From Gracilimonas sp040882225 (GTDB taxonomy: Bacteria > Bacteroidota > Rhodothermia > Balneolales > Balneolaceae), in the NCBI GenBank assembly GCA_040882225.1, contig JBBEBR010000006.1, forward strand, positions 248,001-312,000: a stretch of DNA of 64,000 nt. The letters are read 5' to 3'. The notes under the pieces are model-generated. The model saw only the letters and a program-made list of their open reading frames with translations. It ran no database searches and was not told the origin of the DNA. Position numbers and translations under genes: made by a program. The stretch's first letter is position 1, and every line of letters begins with the position of its first letter. Shown here in pieces: positions 1-8,799 of the stretch.

Positions 1-1
1 A

Positions 2-919
2 TATAATGGAGAGGTTAATGACCACTGGATGCCGGATGTAGGCCGAAATGCCTACCGCAGATTCAATGAGAACCGTATTTCCCGCCCGGCAATTAAACTG
101 GATGGCAATAATCAATCCAAAACTTCCTGGAATAACGCCATCGAAACTTTCGCGGAAACTTTAGAGGCGGCCAAACCCGAAGAGGTTCTTGTGGTTGGAA
201 GCGCGCATGCATCCGTAGAAGAAAATTACGCCCTTATGAAATTCTTCAATGTTTGGGGAGTAAGTAATTTCAAATTTGCACCTCATATTGTTGAAGGCTC
301 CGGGGATGATTTTTTATTGACTGATGATCAGGCTCCAAATTCAGCCGGCGTTAAGCTTCTTGGGTTTGAAAAAAGCAAGGATCTAAAATCTGCAATCTCT
401 GATGCTAAGGTAGTAGTAATGCTTTCGGATGAACTTATTGACAGAGGCGTGTTATCCGCAGACGATTTAAAAGGAAAATTCAGCGTATTGCTAACCACCA
501 ATGAATGTGAGACAAGCAAAGCCGCTGATCTCGTAATTCCCGTTACCTGCGTCGCTGAACATGCTGCAAGTTATGTGAATGTAGACGGCCGCATTCAGCG
601 CTCACTTCCCGCCAAAGAAACTAAATACACCAATCGAAATCTGAATCTGGAAATGTCGCAAGGACGTTTAGATCGCTATGGCACAAACTTCGACAATTGG
701 GTTACCGAAGATAATAAAATTGACTGCGTACCTGCCTGGGAGGTCATCACTAAACTTGCAGAGCGCATGGGAGTGAATGTTTCTTTTGATGGAGCCAGAG
801 AAATTATGGCTGAAATGGCCTCTTCTATCCCCGCCTTCGAAGGCGTTAGTTTTGAGCGGATGGATAACGAAATGGGTATCAACATAAATCCTTCAAAAAA
901 AGAAGAGGCTAACGCATAA
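2..919 (+). CDS. nuoG: NADH-quinone oxidoreductase subunit G, 3' part (5' end outside window)
   Basis: This is the C-terminal ~305 codons of the molybdopterin-oxidoreductase-like subunit of respiratory complex I (NuoG/Nqo3), part of the peripheral arm that carries electrons from NADH to quinone. The frame is open from base 2 and reads VNDHWMPDVGR, the segment that in NuoG follows the iron-sulfur region, so the first in-frame ATG at 29 is internal. The later part contains a conserved molybdopterin-fold region (AASYVNVDGRIQRS) without visible metal-binding cysteines. The stop codon is one base before nuoH, which implies a shared transcript. Identity is fairly secure from nuoH adjacency and these motifs, but the N-terminal Fe-S domains cannot be checked here. 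Confidence 0.88.
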   Translation, partial: YNGEVNDHWMPDVGRNAYRRFNENRISRPAIKLDGNNQSKTSWNNAIETFAETLEAAKPEEVLVVGSAHASVEENYALMKFFNVWGVSNFKFAPHIVEGSGDDFLLTDDQAPNSAGVKLLGFEKSKDLKSAISDAKVVVMLSDELIDRGVLSADDLKGKFSVLLTTNECETSKAADLVIPVTCVAEHAASYVNVDGRIQRSLPAKETKYTNRNLNLEMSQGRLDRYGTNFDNWVTEDNKIDCVPAWEVITKLAERMGVNVSFDGAREIMAEMASSIPAFEGVSFERMDNEMGININPSKKEEANA

Positions 920-920
920 G

Positions 921-1955
921 ATGAGCACAGGCGGAATTGATATACTCGGGTTATTTTTTATGCCCACATGGGTAATTGTTTTGATTGTAGGAATGATTAG
1001 TTATCTCAACTCGGCAGCTATTTTGGTGTATGTGGAACGAAGAGTTGCCAGTTTTATACAGAATCGTGTGGGGCCAAACCGCGTAGGCCCATTTGGACTT
1101 TTACAACCACTTGCCGACGTAGCTAAACTTCTGCTAAAAGAAGACGTCACCCCCACACAAGGTAATAAAGTGCTACATGCTGTCGCTCCCATGATTCCGG
1201 TAGTAACCGCATTGATGACCGTAGCCGTTATTCCTTTTGGCGAGAATCTTTATATCACGGATATCAATGCCGGAGTTTTGTTTTTACTTGCTGTAGCGTC
1301 GCTTGGTGTATATGGAGTAACACTTGCCGGATGGGCGTCAAATAGTAAATACTCTCTTTTGGGGGGATTAAGAGCCGCTGCTCAAATGATCAGCTATGAG
1401 CTGCCAATGGGAATGGCCGTGGCTTCCGTTGTTTTGGTTGCAGGTTCTTTAAGCGTGGTACAAGTAGCCGCTTCACAAGAATATTTGTGGAATGTCTTTA
1501 TCAATCCTATTGGAGCGGTGATTTTCATTGTTGCCGCATTTGCCGAAGCCAACCGAACACCTTTCGACTTGGTTGAAGCCGAACAGGAGCTTGTGGGTGG
1601 ATTTCACACCGAGTATAGTGGAATGAAGTTTGGAATGTTTTTTCTTGCTGAATACATGCATGTGTTCATTGGCAGTATTTTGATTACCACTTTCTTTTTT
1701 GGAAGCTACCATCTTCCATTTGCCGGTTACTGGCTTCCCGAGTTAGAGCCTCTTGCAAAAGGTTTACTGGATGTGGCGGTTTTCAGTGTCAAAGTTTGCT
1801 TCTGGTGCTTTGTATTTATTTGGGTACGCTGGACTATTCCACGTTTCAAGTACAATCAGGTTATGAAATTGGGCTGGGGAAGACTGCTTCCGTTGAGTAT
1901 CCTGAACTTCATGCTAATTGCCGCAGGAATGTACGCATACACTCACCTGTTTTAA
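921..1955 (+). CDS. nuoH: NADH-quinone oxidoreductase subunit H
   Basis: NuoH/Nqo8 is the membrane subunit of complex I that forms most of the quinone-binding chamber and links the peripheral arm to the proton-pumping arm. The 344-residue protein has about eight hydrophobic segments. It carries the family signatures VERRVASFIQNRVGPNRVGP (about residues 39-58) and an acidic quinone-cavity loop, EANRTPFDLVEAEQELVGGF, followed by FHTEYSGMKFGMFFLAEY. Length is normal for the family. It starts one base after nuoG. Unlike many nuo operons it is not followed by nuoI: a terminator comes next, so the remaining subunits must be encoded elsewhere. Confidence 0.97.
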   Translation: MSTGGIDILGLFFMPTWVIVLIVGMISYLNSAAILVYVERRVASFIQNRVGPNRVGPFGLLQPLADVAKLLLKEDVTPTQGNKVLHAVAPMIPVVTALMTVAVIPFGENLYITDINAGVLFLLAVASLGVYGVTLAGWASNSKYSLLGGLRAAAQMISYELPMGMAVASVVLVAGSLSVVQVAASQEYLWNVFINPIGAVIFIVAAFAEANRTPFDLVEAEQELVGGFHTEYSGMKFGMFFLAEYMHVFIGSILITTFFFGSYHLPFAGYWLPELEPLAKGLLDVAVFSVKVCFWCFVFIWVRWTIPRFKYNQVMKLGWGRLLPLSILNFMLIAAGMYAYTHLF

Positions 1956-1982
1956 TTTCCAATTCACATCAAAATATTTTTG

Positions 1983-2010
1983 AAACCGGTCATTTTAGGC
2001 CGGTTTTTTT
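1983..2010 (+). terminator. Rho-independent terminator after nuoGH
   Basis: Inverted repeat AAACCGG (1983-1989) / CCGGTTT (2000-2006) with a 10-base loop, followed by a run of seven T. It lies 28 bases after the nuoH stop and would end the nuo transcript. Confidence 0.8.
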
Positions 2011-2132
2011 ATGCTTTTTGGTTGAAGGAGAAAAAGCTTAATCACCCAAACATGTGATATTCTACCTGTTGCTTTCGAATTATTATTTGGCTCGTTCTGG
2101 TTATATCTATCAACTCAAAAACGGACCATCTC

Positions 2133-2630
2133 ATGAAAGCGACAAAATACTTCCTCTTTTCAATAACTCTTCTCCTTTTAACCTCCTGCACTATTTACGA
2201 CAATGAAATAGACACCGAAATTGACCTGGTATATTCAGACACCATTACCATTCTCGCCAGTGATTTTGTAGCTGAAGACGAGTATGTATCTGTCGCGGAA
2301 TATGGCTGGGACAATCTTGATGAATTCCTGGTAGATGAAGGGTTAGTTCTGGGATATTTACGATTTGAAGGAACTACAGCATGGCAAGCTCTTCCTTTTG
2401 CCGTTCCATTTGAAAATGATTTCGTAAACCTTCGATACCTCTTCGATATAAATAATTTCAGCCTTGTTATAGAAGGCGAAGTTCCCGATAACAACGAAGT
2501 AAATGCTGAACTTTTCAATGGTGATGTTCTCCGAATAATCGCAATCCCTCCTGCTCAAATTGTACAAGGCAAAGGCATTGATTATAATAATTATGAGCAG
2601 GTTGCCAAGATATATAATTTAGAAAAATGA
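2133..2630 (+). CDS. Small lipoprotein of unknown function
   Basis: A 165-residue protein with a short basic start, a hydrophobic stretch and a lipobox LTSC with Cys19, so it is predicted to be an envelope lipoprotein. The mature part is acidic (many D/E residues after the cysteine) and shows no domain I recognise. It is mostly alternating hydrophobic and polar residues, as in a beta-rich fold. It stands alone between the nuo terminator and a small barrel gene, both on the same strand. No function is proposed. Confidence 0.72.
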   Translation: MKATKYFLFSITLLLLTSCTIYDNEIDTEIDLVYSDTITILASDFVAEDEYVSVAEYGWDNLDEFLVDEGLVLGYLRFEGTTAWQALPFAVPFENDFVNLRYLFDINNFSLVIEGEVPDNNEVNAELFNGDVLRIIAIPPAQIVQGKGIDYNNYEQVAKIYNLEK

Positions 2631-2723
2631 AGATTTAATGCATTGACAATTTGCAGCTATTGGCTTATCTATTGAGTTAATCAAATAGAAAGAGAAATCA
2701 CCCCAAAATAAACGGAGAACACT

Positions 2724-3209
2724 ATGAGGTTAACTCTACAAAAACTAACCATCCTTTTTACCCTGACTTTCTGTATTACGTTAGTAGCACAGGCACAGTC
2801 TTTACCGGAAGAAGGAAGCCTTGGCATTCGAGCCAATATAAATGGACAATCCACTATTGAATTGCCGTATATGATGAATGCCAATCTCTCAATTGCACCG
2901 TATTTAGGCTTCAGCACTACAGAAAATACTTCCACTACTTTTATGGTGGGCGTACGGCCAAGATATTATATGGGGGTCACAAGTTCAGTGGCTACTTATT
3001 TTACCGGCATGCTTGGTTTCTCCAATACCTCCATTGACGGGACAAGCAGTTCCATCACGGATTTTAACCTTGGCGTTGGATATGGAGCTGAATATTTCTT
3101 TTCAGATAAATTCAGTGTAAGTGCAGACGCCAACTTAAACACCAGTTTTGGCGACACCGCCAATAACATCGGAACAGCCGCAAGAGTATCTGCTTCTATT
3201 TATTTCTAA
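2724..3209 (+). CDS. Small outer-membrane beta-barrel protein
   Basis: The 161-residue protein has a cleavable signal peptide (about residues 1-25, ending AQAQ). After it come alternating amphipathic strands rich in Gly, Thr and aromatic residues, and a final Phe (SASIYF), the usual signature for BAM-assembled outer-membrane barrels. The size suggests eight strands, as in the OmpX/OmpA-barrel class. The upstream sequence contains GGAG about ten bases before the ATG. A terminator follows directly. The cargo or role cannot be inferred. Confidence 0.72.
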   Translation: MRLTLQKLTILFTLTFCITLVAQAQSLPEEGSLGIRANINGQSTIELPYMMNANLSIAPYLGFSTTENTSTTFMVGVRPRYYMGVTSSVATYFTGMLGFSNTSIDGTSSSITDFNLGVGYGAEYFFSDKFSVSADANLNTSFGDTANNIGTAARVSASIYF

Positions 3210-3232
3210 AAGAGGCATAATAGTTAATATCT

Positions 3233-3257
3233 AAAAGGCCGCTTTTGCGGTCTTTTT
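3233..3257 (+). terminator. Rho-independent terminator after the barrel gene
   Basis: Stem AAAAGGCCGC / GCGGTCTTTT with a TTTT loop and a run of five T, 24 bases after the stop at 3209. Confidence 0.8.
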
Positions 3258-3329
3258 AGTTTTAACTTTTCCTTAATTAAATAAGTTTATCTTCTTAATA
3301 ATAATTTTAGGTAGAAAATTAACACATCT

Positions 3330-6300
3330 ATGATTGATCGTGATAGAGTTATTCAGATATTCAAAGCTTCTCCGGTTCCTACATCAATTCTTCGGGTAGA
3401 TGATCCAACTTTCACTTGTATTCAGGTTAATGATGCCTACGAACAATTATTTACCCGCAGTGTAGATGAATTAATTGGAAAATCTGTATTTGCATCATTC
3501 CCTTCTAATCCGGCAGAAGCAAAGCCACACGGTTCTTCCTTATTATTAAAATCATTCCAAAAGGTAATTTCAACCAAACAAGCTGATGAGTTGGATAGCA
3601 TTCGCTATGATATATTAAATGGAGAGAATGATTTTAAAGAGGTTTATTGGAAGGTAATGAATGTACCAGTTTTTGATGATTCCGGAGAAGTTGAATTCAT
3701 CATTAATTCAGCCACTGATGTCACGCAGCATGTATTAAGCCAACGGGCAAATAAACTGATGCTCGATAATTCTGAAGACAGCTTTATTTTTGCAAATAGA
3801 AATTTTGAAATAGAAAGTTTCAATGACCGGTTTGATAAAAACTACAGGGAAATTTTTGGTATAGAAGTAAAAGCTGGGGACAATATTTTAGATTATGCCA
3901 AATCCGAACAGCGTGAACTTGTGCGAGAGATTCATGCTAGAGTTTTTAAAGGTGAAACCGTGAAAAGGGAATTATCCTTCGAGGCAAAAGATGGTGAAAC
4001 CAGGTATTTCAGTTTAAAATATAAACCAGCTGAAGACGAAAAGGGACAAATTATAGGCTCATTCACGTCAGTTCTGGAAAAAACAGATGAACAAAAAGCC
4101 ATCTTAGATCTGGAAAAAAATGAGGCCCGGTATCGTGCCTTGGTAGAGAATGGAAATGATGTCCTTTTTATTCTCAATACAGATGGAAGTCCAAAATACG
4201 TTTCCCCTTCAATAAAGAATGTACTTGGCTTTACTCAAAAAGAAGCACTTGAGTTGGATATGATTGCAAATGTTCATCCTGATGATATCGAGCAGATGAT
4301 GGTCGAAATACAAAAATGTCTGGAGCAACCGGGTGTTCCCATGAACCCACCCCCGGCCCGACTAAAAGATAAGCAGGGAAACTGGCGCTGGTTTGAAGGC
4401 ACAATCACCAATATGTTGCATGATCCTGCAATAGAAGGTATTGTAGATAATTTCCAGGAGATAACAGAACGCATTGAGGCCAATCAGATAATTGCACAGG
4501 CTAAAGATCAATTTCAATCTCTAATACAATCCATTGATGGTATTGTGTGGGAAGCCGACCCTGAAACAATTGTCTTCAACTACGTGAGCCCACAGGTAAA
4601 AGAAGTTTTAGGTTATGAACCCACTGAATGGGCCGAAGTTCCTGGTTTTTGGGAAAGTAAGATTCACCCAGATGAACGGAAAAAAGTTGTAGAGTACTGT
4701 GTCCATCAAACACAAAAAGGACAGAATCACAGAATTGAATACCGTATGCAAAAAGCCAATGGAGAGTACATTTGGCTGCGCGATATAATAACAGTGGTTT
4801 TAGAAAATGGGAAACCAGCTTTGTTACGTGGCCTGATGATGGACATCACAGTAGCAAAAAAAGCACAGGAACAGCTTCAAAAGGCACAAGAGAAATATCG
4901 AAATGTGGTAGAACATAGTACCAATATGTTTTACCAGCATGATACAGAAGGCATCTTATCCTATGTTAGTAATCAAAGTATAGAGTTTTTGGGTTGCCAA
5001 CCGGAGAAAGTCATGGGCAACTGGATTCAATTTGTTACCGATCACCCCAAAAATAAAATCGCCGAATCAATCACCGCGAAAGCCATCGAAACCGGGAAGG
5101 CACAACCGCCTTATGAGATTCAGTTGCGAAAAATGGATGGAAAGCTATTGTGGGTTGAAGTACATGAAACCCCGCTTAAAAAAAATGATGAAGTTATTGG
5201 AATTGCCGGCTCTTTAACCGATGTAACTGATCGGAAAAATGCTGAAATCAAATTAGAAGCAGCTTTCAAAGAAAAAGAGACTTTACTTGAAAGCCTGATG
5301 CTAAGCGAAAAAAGATTCAAAGCCTTAGTTCAGGAAGGTTCAGATCTTATTGCTATTCTGGATGAGGAACTGAAGTTTAGCTATGTAAGCCCATCGGTAG
5401 GTGATAATTTCGCATCATACACAGGTATAAAAGTGATAGATCTTGTTCACCCCGAAGATTCAGAAAGAGTCGAAAATTCTATAAAAAGATTAGCTACGGA
5501 GAGAAGAATACTATTACCTCCATATCGGCTTCAGGATCATAAAGGCCATTATTATTGGGTGGAAACTATTCTCACAAATATGCTGGATGAACCTGCAGTA
5601 CAGGGTTATGTAGCAAATTCCCGCAATATCACCGATCAAGTAAACCGCGAAGAAAAACTTCGAGAGCTTTCACTTGTAGCATCTAAAACTACCGATTCTG
5701 TTATTATAACAGATGCAAAAGGATTTATTACCTGGATAAATGACGCTTTTGTCTCACTTTCTGGATATAGACTGGATGAAGTTAAAGGCAAAAAACCCGG
5801 AGAATTTCTACAAGGCGAGAAAACAGATCCCGCCACTATTAAGCGTATTTCAACAGCCATTCAGCATCATCGATCCATTGAAGAAACCATTCTTAATTAT
5901 AATAGGCAGGGAGAAATCTACTGGTTAAATATTAATATCGATCCCATTTTTGATGAGCAAGGTATATGTACACATTTTATTGCCATTGAACGGGACGTAA
6001 CCGAGAAGTTGAATGCTGAACGTGAAATAGAACTCAGTGAAAAAAGATTTAGATCATTGATTCAGGATGGTTCAGATTTAATAGCCATTCTTGATGAACA
6101 GGCGAATTATACCTACGTATCCCCAACTTCAGAAGCGGTATTAGGAATTAAAGCTGAAGATTTTATTGGGACTAATGTCATAGAATATATTCATCCAGAT
6201 TACCAAAAGATTGTGCAAGAATCTTTAGTAGCGTTAGAACTGGAACATCGAATTGAGCTCTCTCCTTTTAAGTTCAAAGATTCTGTGGGTAACTGGCGAT

Positions 6301-7820
6301 GGATTGAAACAAAGGTTACCAATATGCTCAATAATGCTGCTGTTAAAGGATATGTTGCTAACTCACGTGATGTAACAGAGAAAATTGAAAAGCAGAAAGA
6401 ATTAAAAGAAAGCCTGGAGCGCTATAGTATAGTATCTAAAGCTACAAGCGATACAATCTGGGATTTAGATCTTGAAACCAACACATTGCAGTACAACAAC
6501 AATCTGTTTAGCATGTTTGGGTATAACAAAACCAAAATTGGGAATATTGAACACTGGTGGCACAAAAAAATACATCCTGACGATTTAAAAATCGTACAAA
6601 AAGCTATTACTGATGTAGTTAAAACCGGCAAGGAACGCTTTAATATTGAATATCGCGTAAAAGCTGCTGATGGTACTTATAAGCATGTTTTTAATCGTGC
6701 TTTTGTAATCAAAGACGAAAACGGAAAAGCAACGCGAATGATTGGCGCCATGCAAGATGTGAGCCAAGGAGTGGAAGAAGAGGAACGCCTGAAATTGCTT
6801 GAATCTGTTATCACTAATACAGCCGAATCTGTAGTTATCACAGAAGCAGTTCCTGAAGAGCTGCCAGGTAGAAAAATTCTCTATGTTAATGAAGCCTTTT
6901 CCAAACAAACCGGCTACGAAAAAAGTGAAGTAATTGGTAAAACTCTTAGTTTTCTGAATGGGCCGGAAACGGATCAGAATACGCGAAAAAAACTTCGCGC
7001 TTCCATGGAAAACTATGAGACAACAGAAGTGGATTTTATCAACTACAAGAAGAATGGTGAGAAATTCTGGAATACTATTTCCATGGTTCCGGTGTCTAAT
7101 AAAGAAGGTAAATACACGCACTGGGTAGCTATTGGCCGGGATACAACCGATCAAAAACAATATGAAGATGAAATTAAAAAATCTCTGCTTGAGAAAAACA
7201 CACTGCTTGCTGAAATTCATCACCGGGTGAAAAATAATTTAGCAGTTGTATCAGGGTTAATGCAGCTTCAGGCATTTGAAACCGAAAATGAAGACCTCCA
7301 GGCAAAGTTATATGATAGTGTGGTTCGTATAAGAACCATGGCAACAGTTCATGAACTATTATATCAATCGGGTAGTTTTTCTCAACTTGAATTTTCAGAT
7401 ACACTTAAAAAGCTCGTCCAGAATGTCTCCGATACATTACAATCAGCAAATGAAATAAAAGTGGACATCGATTGTGATCCTGTAATACTGAATATAAATC
7501 AAGCCATTCCTGCTTCACTAATTGTGAATGAAGTTATAACTAACGCCTATAAACACGCTTTTAAAGGTTGTGAGAAAGGAGAAATTAAATTCAAATTGAG
7601 CGAGACAAATAACCAAATACATATTGAAATCAAGGATAATGGTGTGGGGCTTCCAGATGATTTCATCCAAAATAACAGCACACTTGGTTTCCACCTTATT
7701 CAGATTCTTTGCCAGCAAATAAATGGGGAGTATTCTTTTAATAATTCGGAAAAAGCTACCACGTTTTTACTCGAATTTTCCAAAACTGAAATAGGCGTTG
7801 GAGGAATACCCAACAATTGA
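3330..7820 (+). CDS. Soluble multi-PAS (10 domains) HisKA_2-type sensor histidine kinase
   Basis: The 1496-residue protein has no signal peptide or membrane segment, so it is predicted to sense in the cytoplasm. By reading the repeats I count ten consecutive PAS domains of roughly 120-130 residues, most ending in the PAC signature (DVTE, DITE or similar). Domains 7 (about 770-890) and 10 (about 1150-1275) are LOV-like, with FLQGEKTD and FLNGPETD where true LOV domains have the flavin-binding NCRFLQ cysteine. Here the cysteine is absent. The output module is a HisKA_2/HWE-like dimerisation domain with EIHHRVKNNL (His about 1297-1298), then an HATPase domain with N-box NEVITNAYKH (about 1400) and G-box DNGVGLP (about 1436). 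No response regulator is adjacent. Domains 6 and 8 are close duplicates. Confidence 0.93.
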   Translation: MIDRDRVIQIFKASPVPTSILRVDDPTFTCIQVNDAYEQLFTRSVDELIGKSVFASFPSNPAEAKPHGSSLLLKSFQKVISTKQADELDSIRYDILNGENDFKEVYWKVMNVPVFDDSGEVEFIINSATDVTQHVLSQRANKLMLDNSEDSFIFANRNFEIESFNDRFDKNYREIFGIEVKAGDNILDYAKSEQRELVREIHARVFKGETVKRELSFEAKDGETRYFSLKYKPAEDEKGQIIGSFTSVLEKTDEQKAILDLEKNEARYRALVENGNDVLFILNTDGSPKYVSPSIKNVLGFTQKEALELDMIANVHPDDIEQMMVEIQKCLEQPGVPMNPPPARLKDKQGNWRWFEGTITNMLHDPAIEGIVDNFQEITERIEANQIIAQAKDQFQSLIQSIDGIVWEADPETIVFNYVSPQVKEVLGYEPTEWAEVPGFWESKIHPDERKKVVEYCVHQTQKGQNHRIEYRMQKANGEYIWLRDIITVVLENGKPALLRGLMMDITVAKKAQEQLQKAQEKYRNVVEHSTNMFYQHDTEGILSYVSNQSIEFLGCQPEKVMGNWIQFVTDHPKNKIAESITAKAIETGKAQPPYEIQLRKMDGKLLWVEVHETPLKKNDEVIGIAGSLTDVTDRKNAEIKLEAAFKEKETLLESLMLSEKRFKALVQEGSDLIAILDEELKFSYVSPSVGDNFASYTGIKVIDLVHPEDSERVENSIKRLATERRILLPPYRLQDHKGHYYWVETILTNMLDEPAVQGYVANSRNITDQVNREEKLRELSLVASKTTDSVIITDAKGFITWINDAFVSLSGYRLDEVKGKKPGEFLQGEKTDPATIKRISTAIQHHRSIEETILNYNRQGEIYWLNINIDPIFDEQGICTHFIAIERDVTEKLNAEREIELSEKRFRSLIQDGSDLIAILDEQANYTYVSPTSEAVLGIKAEDFIGTNVIEYIHPDYQKIVQESLVALELEHRIELSPFKFKDSVGNWRWIETKVTNMLNNAAVKGYVANSRDVTEKIEKQKELKESLERYSIVSKATSDTIWDLDLETNTLQYNNNLFSMFGYNKTKIGNIEHWWHKKIHPDDLKIVQKAITDVVKTGKERFNIEYRVKAADGTYKHVFNRAFVIKDENGKATRMIGAMQDVSQGVEEEERLKLLESVITNTAESVVITEAVPEELPGRKILYVNEAFSKQTGYEKSEVIGKTLSFLNGPETDQNTRKKLRASMENYETTEVDFINYKKNGEKFWNTISMVPVSNKEGKYTHWVAIGRDTTDQKQYEDEIKKSLLEKNTLLAEIHHRVKNNLAVVSGLMQLQAFETENEDLQAKLYDSVVRIRTMATVHELLYQSGSFSQLEFSDTLKKLVQNVSDTLQSANEIKVDIDCDPVILNINQAIPASLIVNEVITNAYKHAFKGCEKGEIKFKLSETNNQIHIEIKDNGVGLPDDFIQNNSTLGFHLIQILCQQINGEYSFNNSEKATTFLLEFSKTEIGVGGIPNN

Positions 7821-7845
7821 GTGCTGTTTAGAAATTACTTTGCCT

Positions 7846-8799
7846 TTAAAATAATTCTTTAGCCACTTCATAAACTGAACCGGATTTCCCCATCGAATAA
7901 AAATGAAGTGACGGCACACCAAAATCCATAAGCTCCTTCGATTGCGCGATAGCCCACTCTACCCCAACTTGTTTAGCGGCCTCATTATCTTTGCAATCAT
8001 CTATTGCTTTAGAAAGCTCCACGGGAATATCAACATGGAAAAGCTGTGGCAATAAACTCACTTGTCTTTTTGAGGTGATGGGTTTTAGCCCCGGAATAAT
8101 CGGTACCTCAATTCCAGCGTTTCTGCATTTTTTCACAAACTTGAAATAAGGCTTATTATCGAAAAACATCTGGGTTACAATGTAGTTTCCGCCTTTTTTT
8201 ATCTTCTCTTTCAGATACATGATATCCGTTTCCATATTTGGGGCGGCAAAATGTTTTTCAGGATATCCCGCTACACCGATGCAGAAATCGGAAGGCATCG
8301 CATTCTCAAGTTCTTCATCAAGATACATTCCATTATTCAGGCAAACTACCTGCTCAATAAGATCTGAGGCGTATTCGTGGCCATCAGGTTCAGGGACAAA
8401 TTCACGCTCCGGCTTTTTAGTATCGCCCTGAATCAAAAGTACATTCTCGATACCTAAAAAATTGAGGTCGATTAACGCATTCTCGGTTTCTTCGCGGGTA
8501 AATCCCCCACAAATGATATGCGGTACAGCATCAACCTGATAATGATTTTGAATAGCCGCGCAAATTCCAACCGTGCCAGGACGTTTACGCACCGTTTTTC
8601 GCTGTAAGAGGCCGTTATCCATTTTCTTGTACACAAACTCCTCCCGGTGGTAGGTAACGTCTACAAAGGGCGGTTTAAACTCCATCAGAGGATCCATATG
8701 ATCAAACAAAGACTGGATATTCTGCCCTTTTAACGGCGGCAATATCTCGATGGTAAATAAAGTGCTTTTTGCGTTATCTATATGCTCGGTAACTTTCAT
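7846..8799 (-). CDS. metF: Methylenetetrahydrofolate reductase
   Basis: MetF reduces 5,10-methylene-THF to 5-methyl-THF with FAD and NADH, supplying the methyl group used by MetH. The 317-residue protein has the family sequence: FTIEILPPLKG at the start, VDVTYHRE, and ENVLLIQGD and IGVAGYPEKH in the barrel. I use the ATG at 8799 (MKVTEH), which overlaps the metH-C stop by four bases (ATGA), rather than the in-frame TTG-type start 39 bases upstream inside metH-C. It is the last gene of the riboswitch-controlled met unit and converges on the PAS kinase gene with 25 bases between the two stops. Confidence 0.95.
   Translation of the reverse strand: MKVTEHIDNAKSTLFTIEILPPLKGQNIQSLFDHMDPLMEFKPPFVDVTYHREEFVYKKMDNGLLQRKTVRKRPGTVGICAAIQNHYQVDAVPHIICGGFTREETENALIDLNFLGIENVLLIQGDTKKPEREFVPEPDGHEYASDLIEQVVCLNNGMYLDEELENAMPSDFCIGVAGYPEKHFAAPNMETDIMYLKEKIKKGGNYIVTQMFFDNKPYFKFVKKCRNAGIEVPIIPGLKPITSKRQVSLLPQLFHVDIPVELSKAIDDCKDNEAAKQVGVEWAIAQSKELMDFGVPSLHFYSMGKSGSVYEVAKELF

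Noticed and set aside
6585..7223. 212-codon minus-strand ORF inside the PAS kinase gene
   Set aside because: The kinase frame is continuous with clear domains. The antisense ORF has no recognisable domain and an odd composition.
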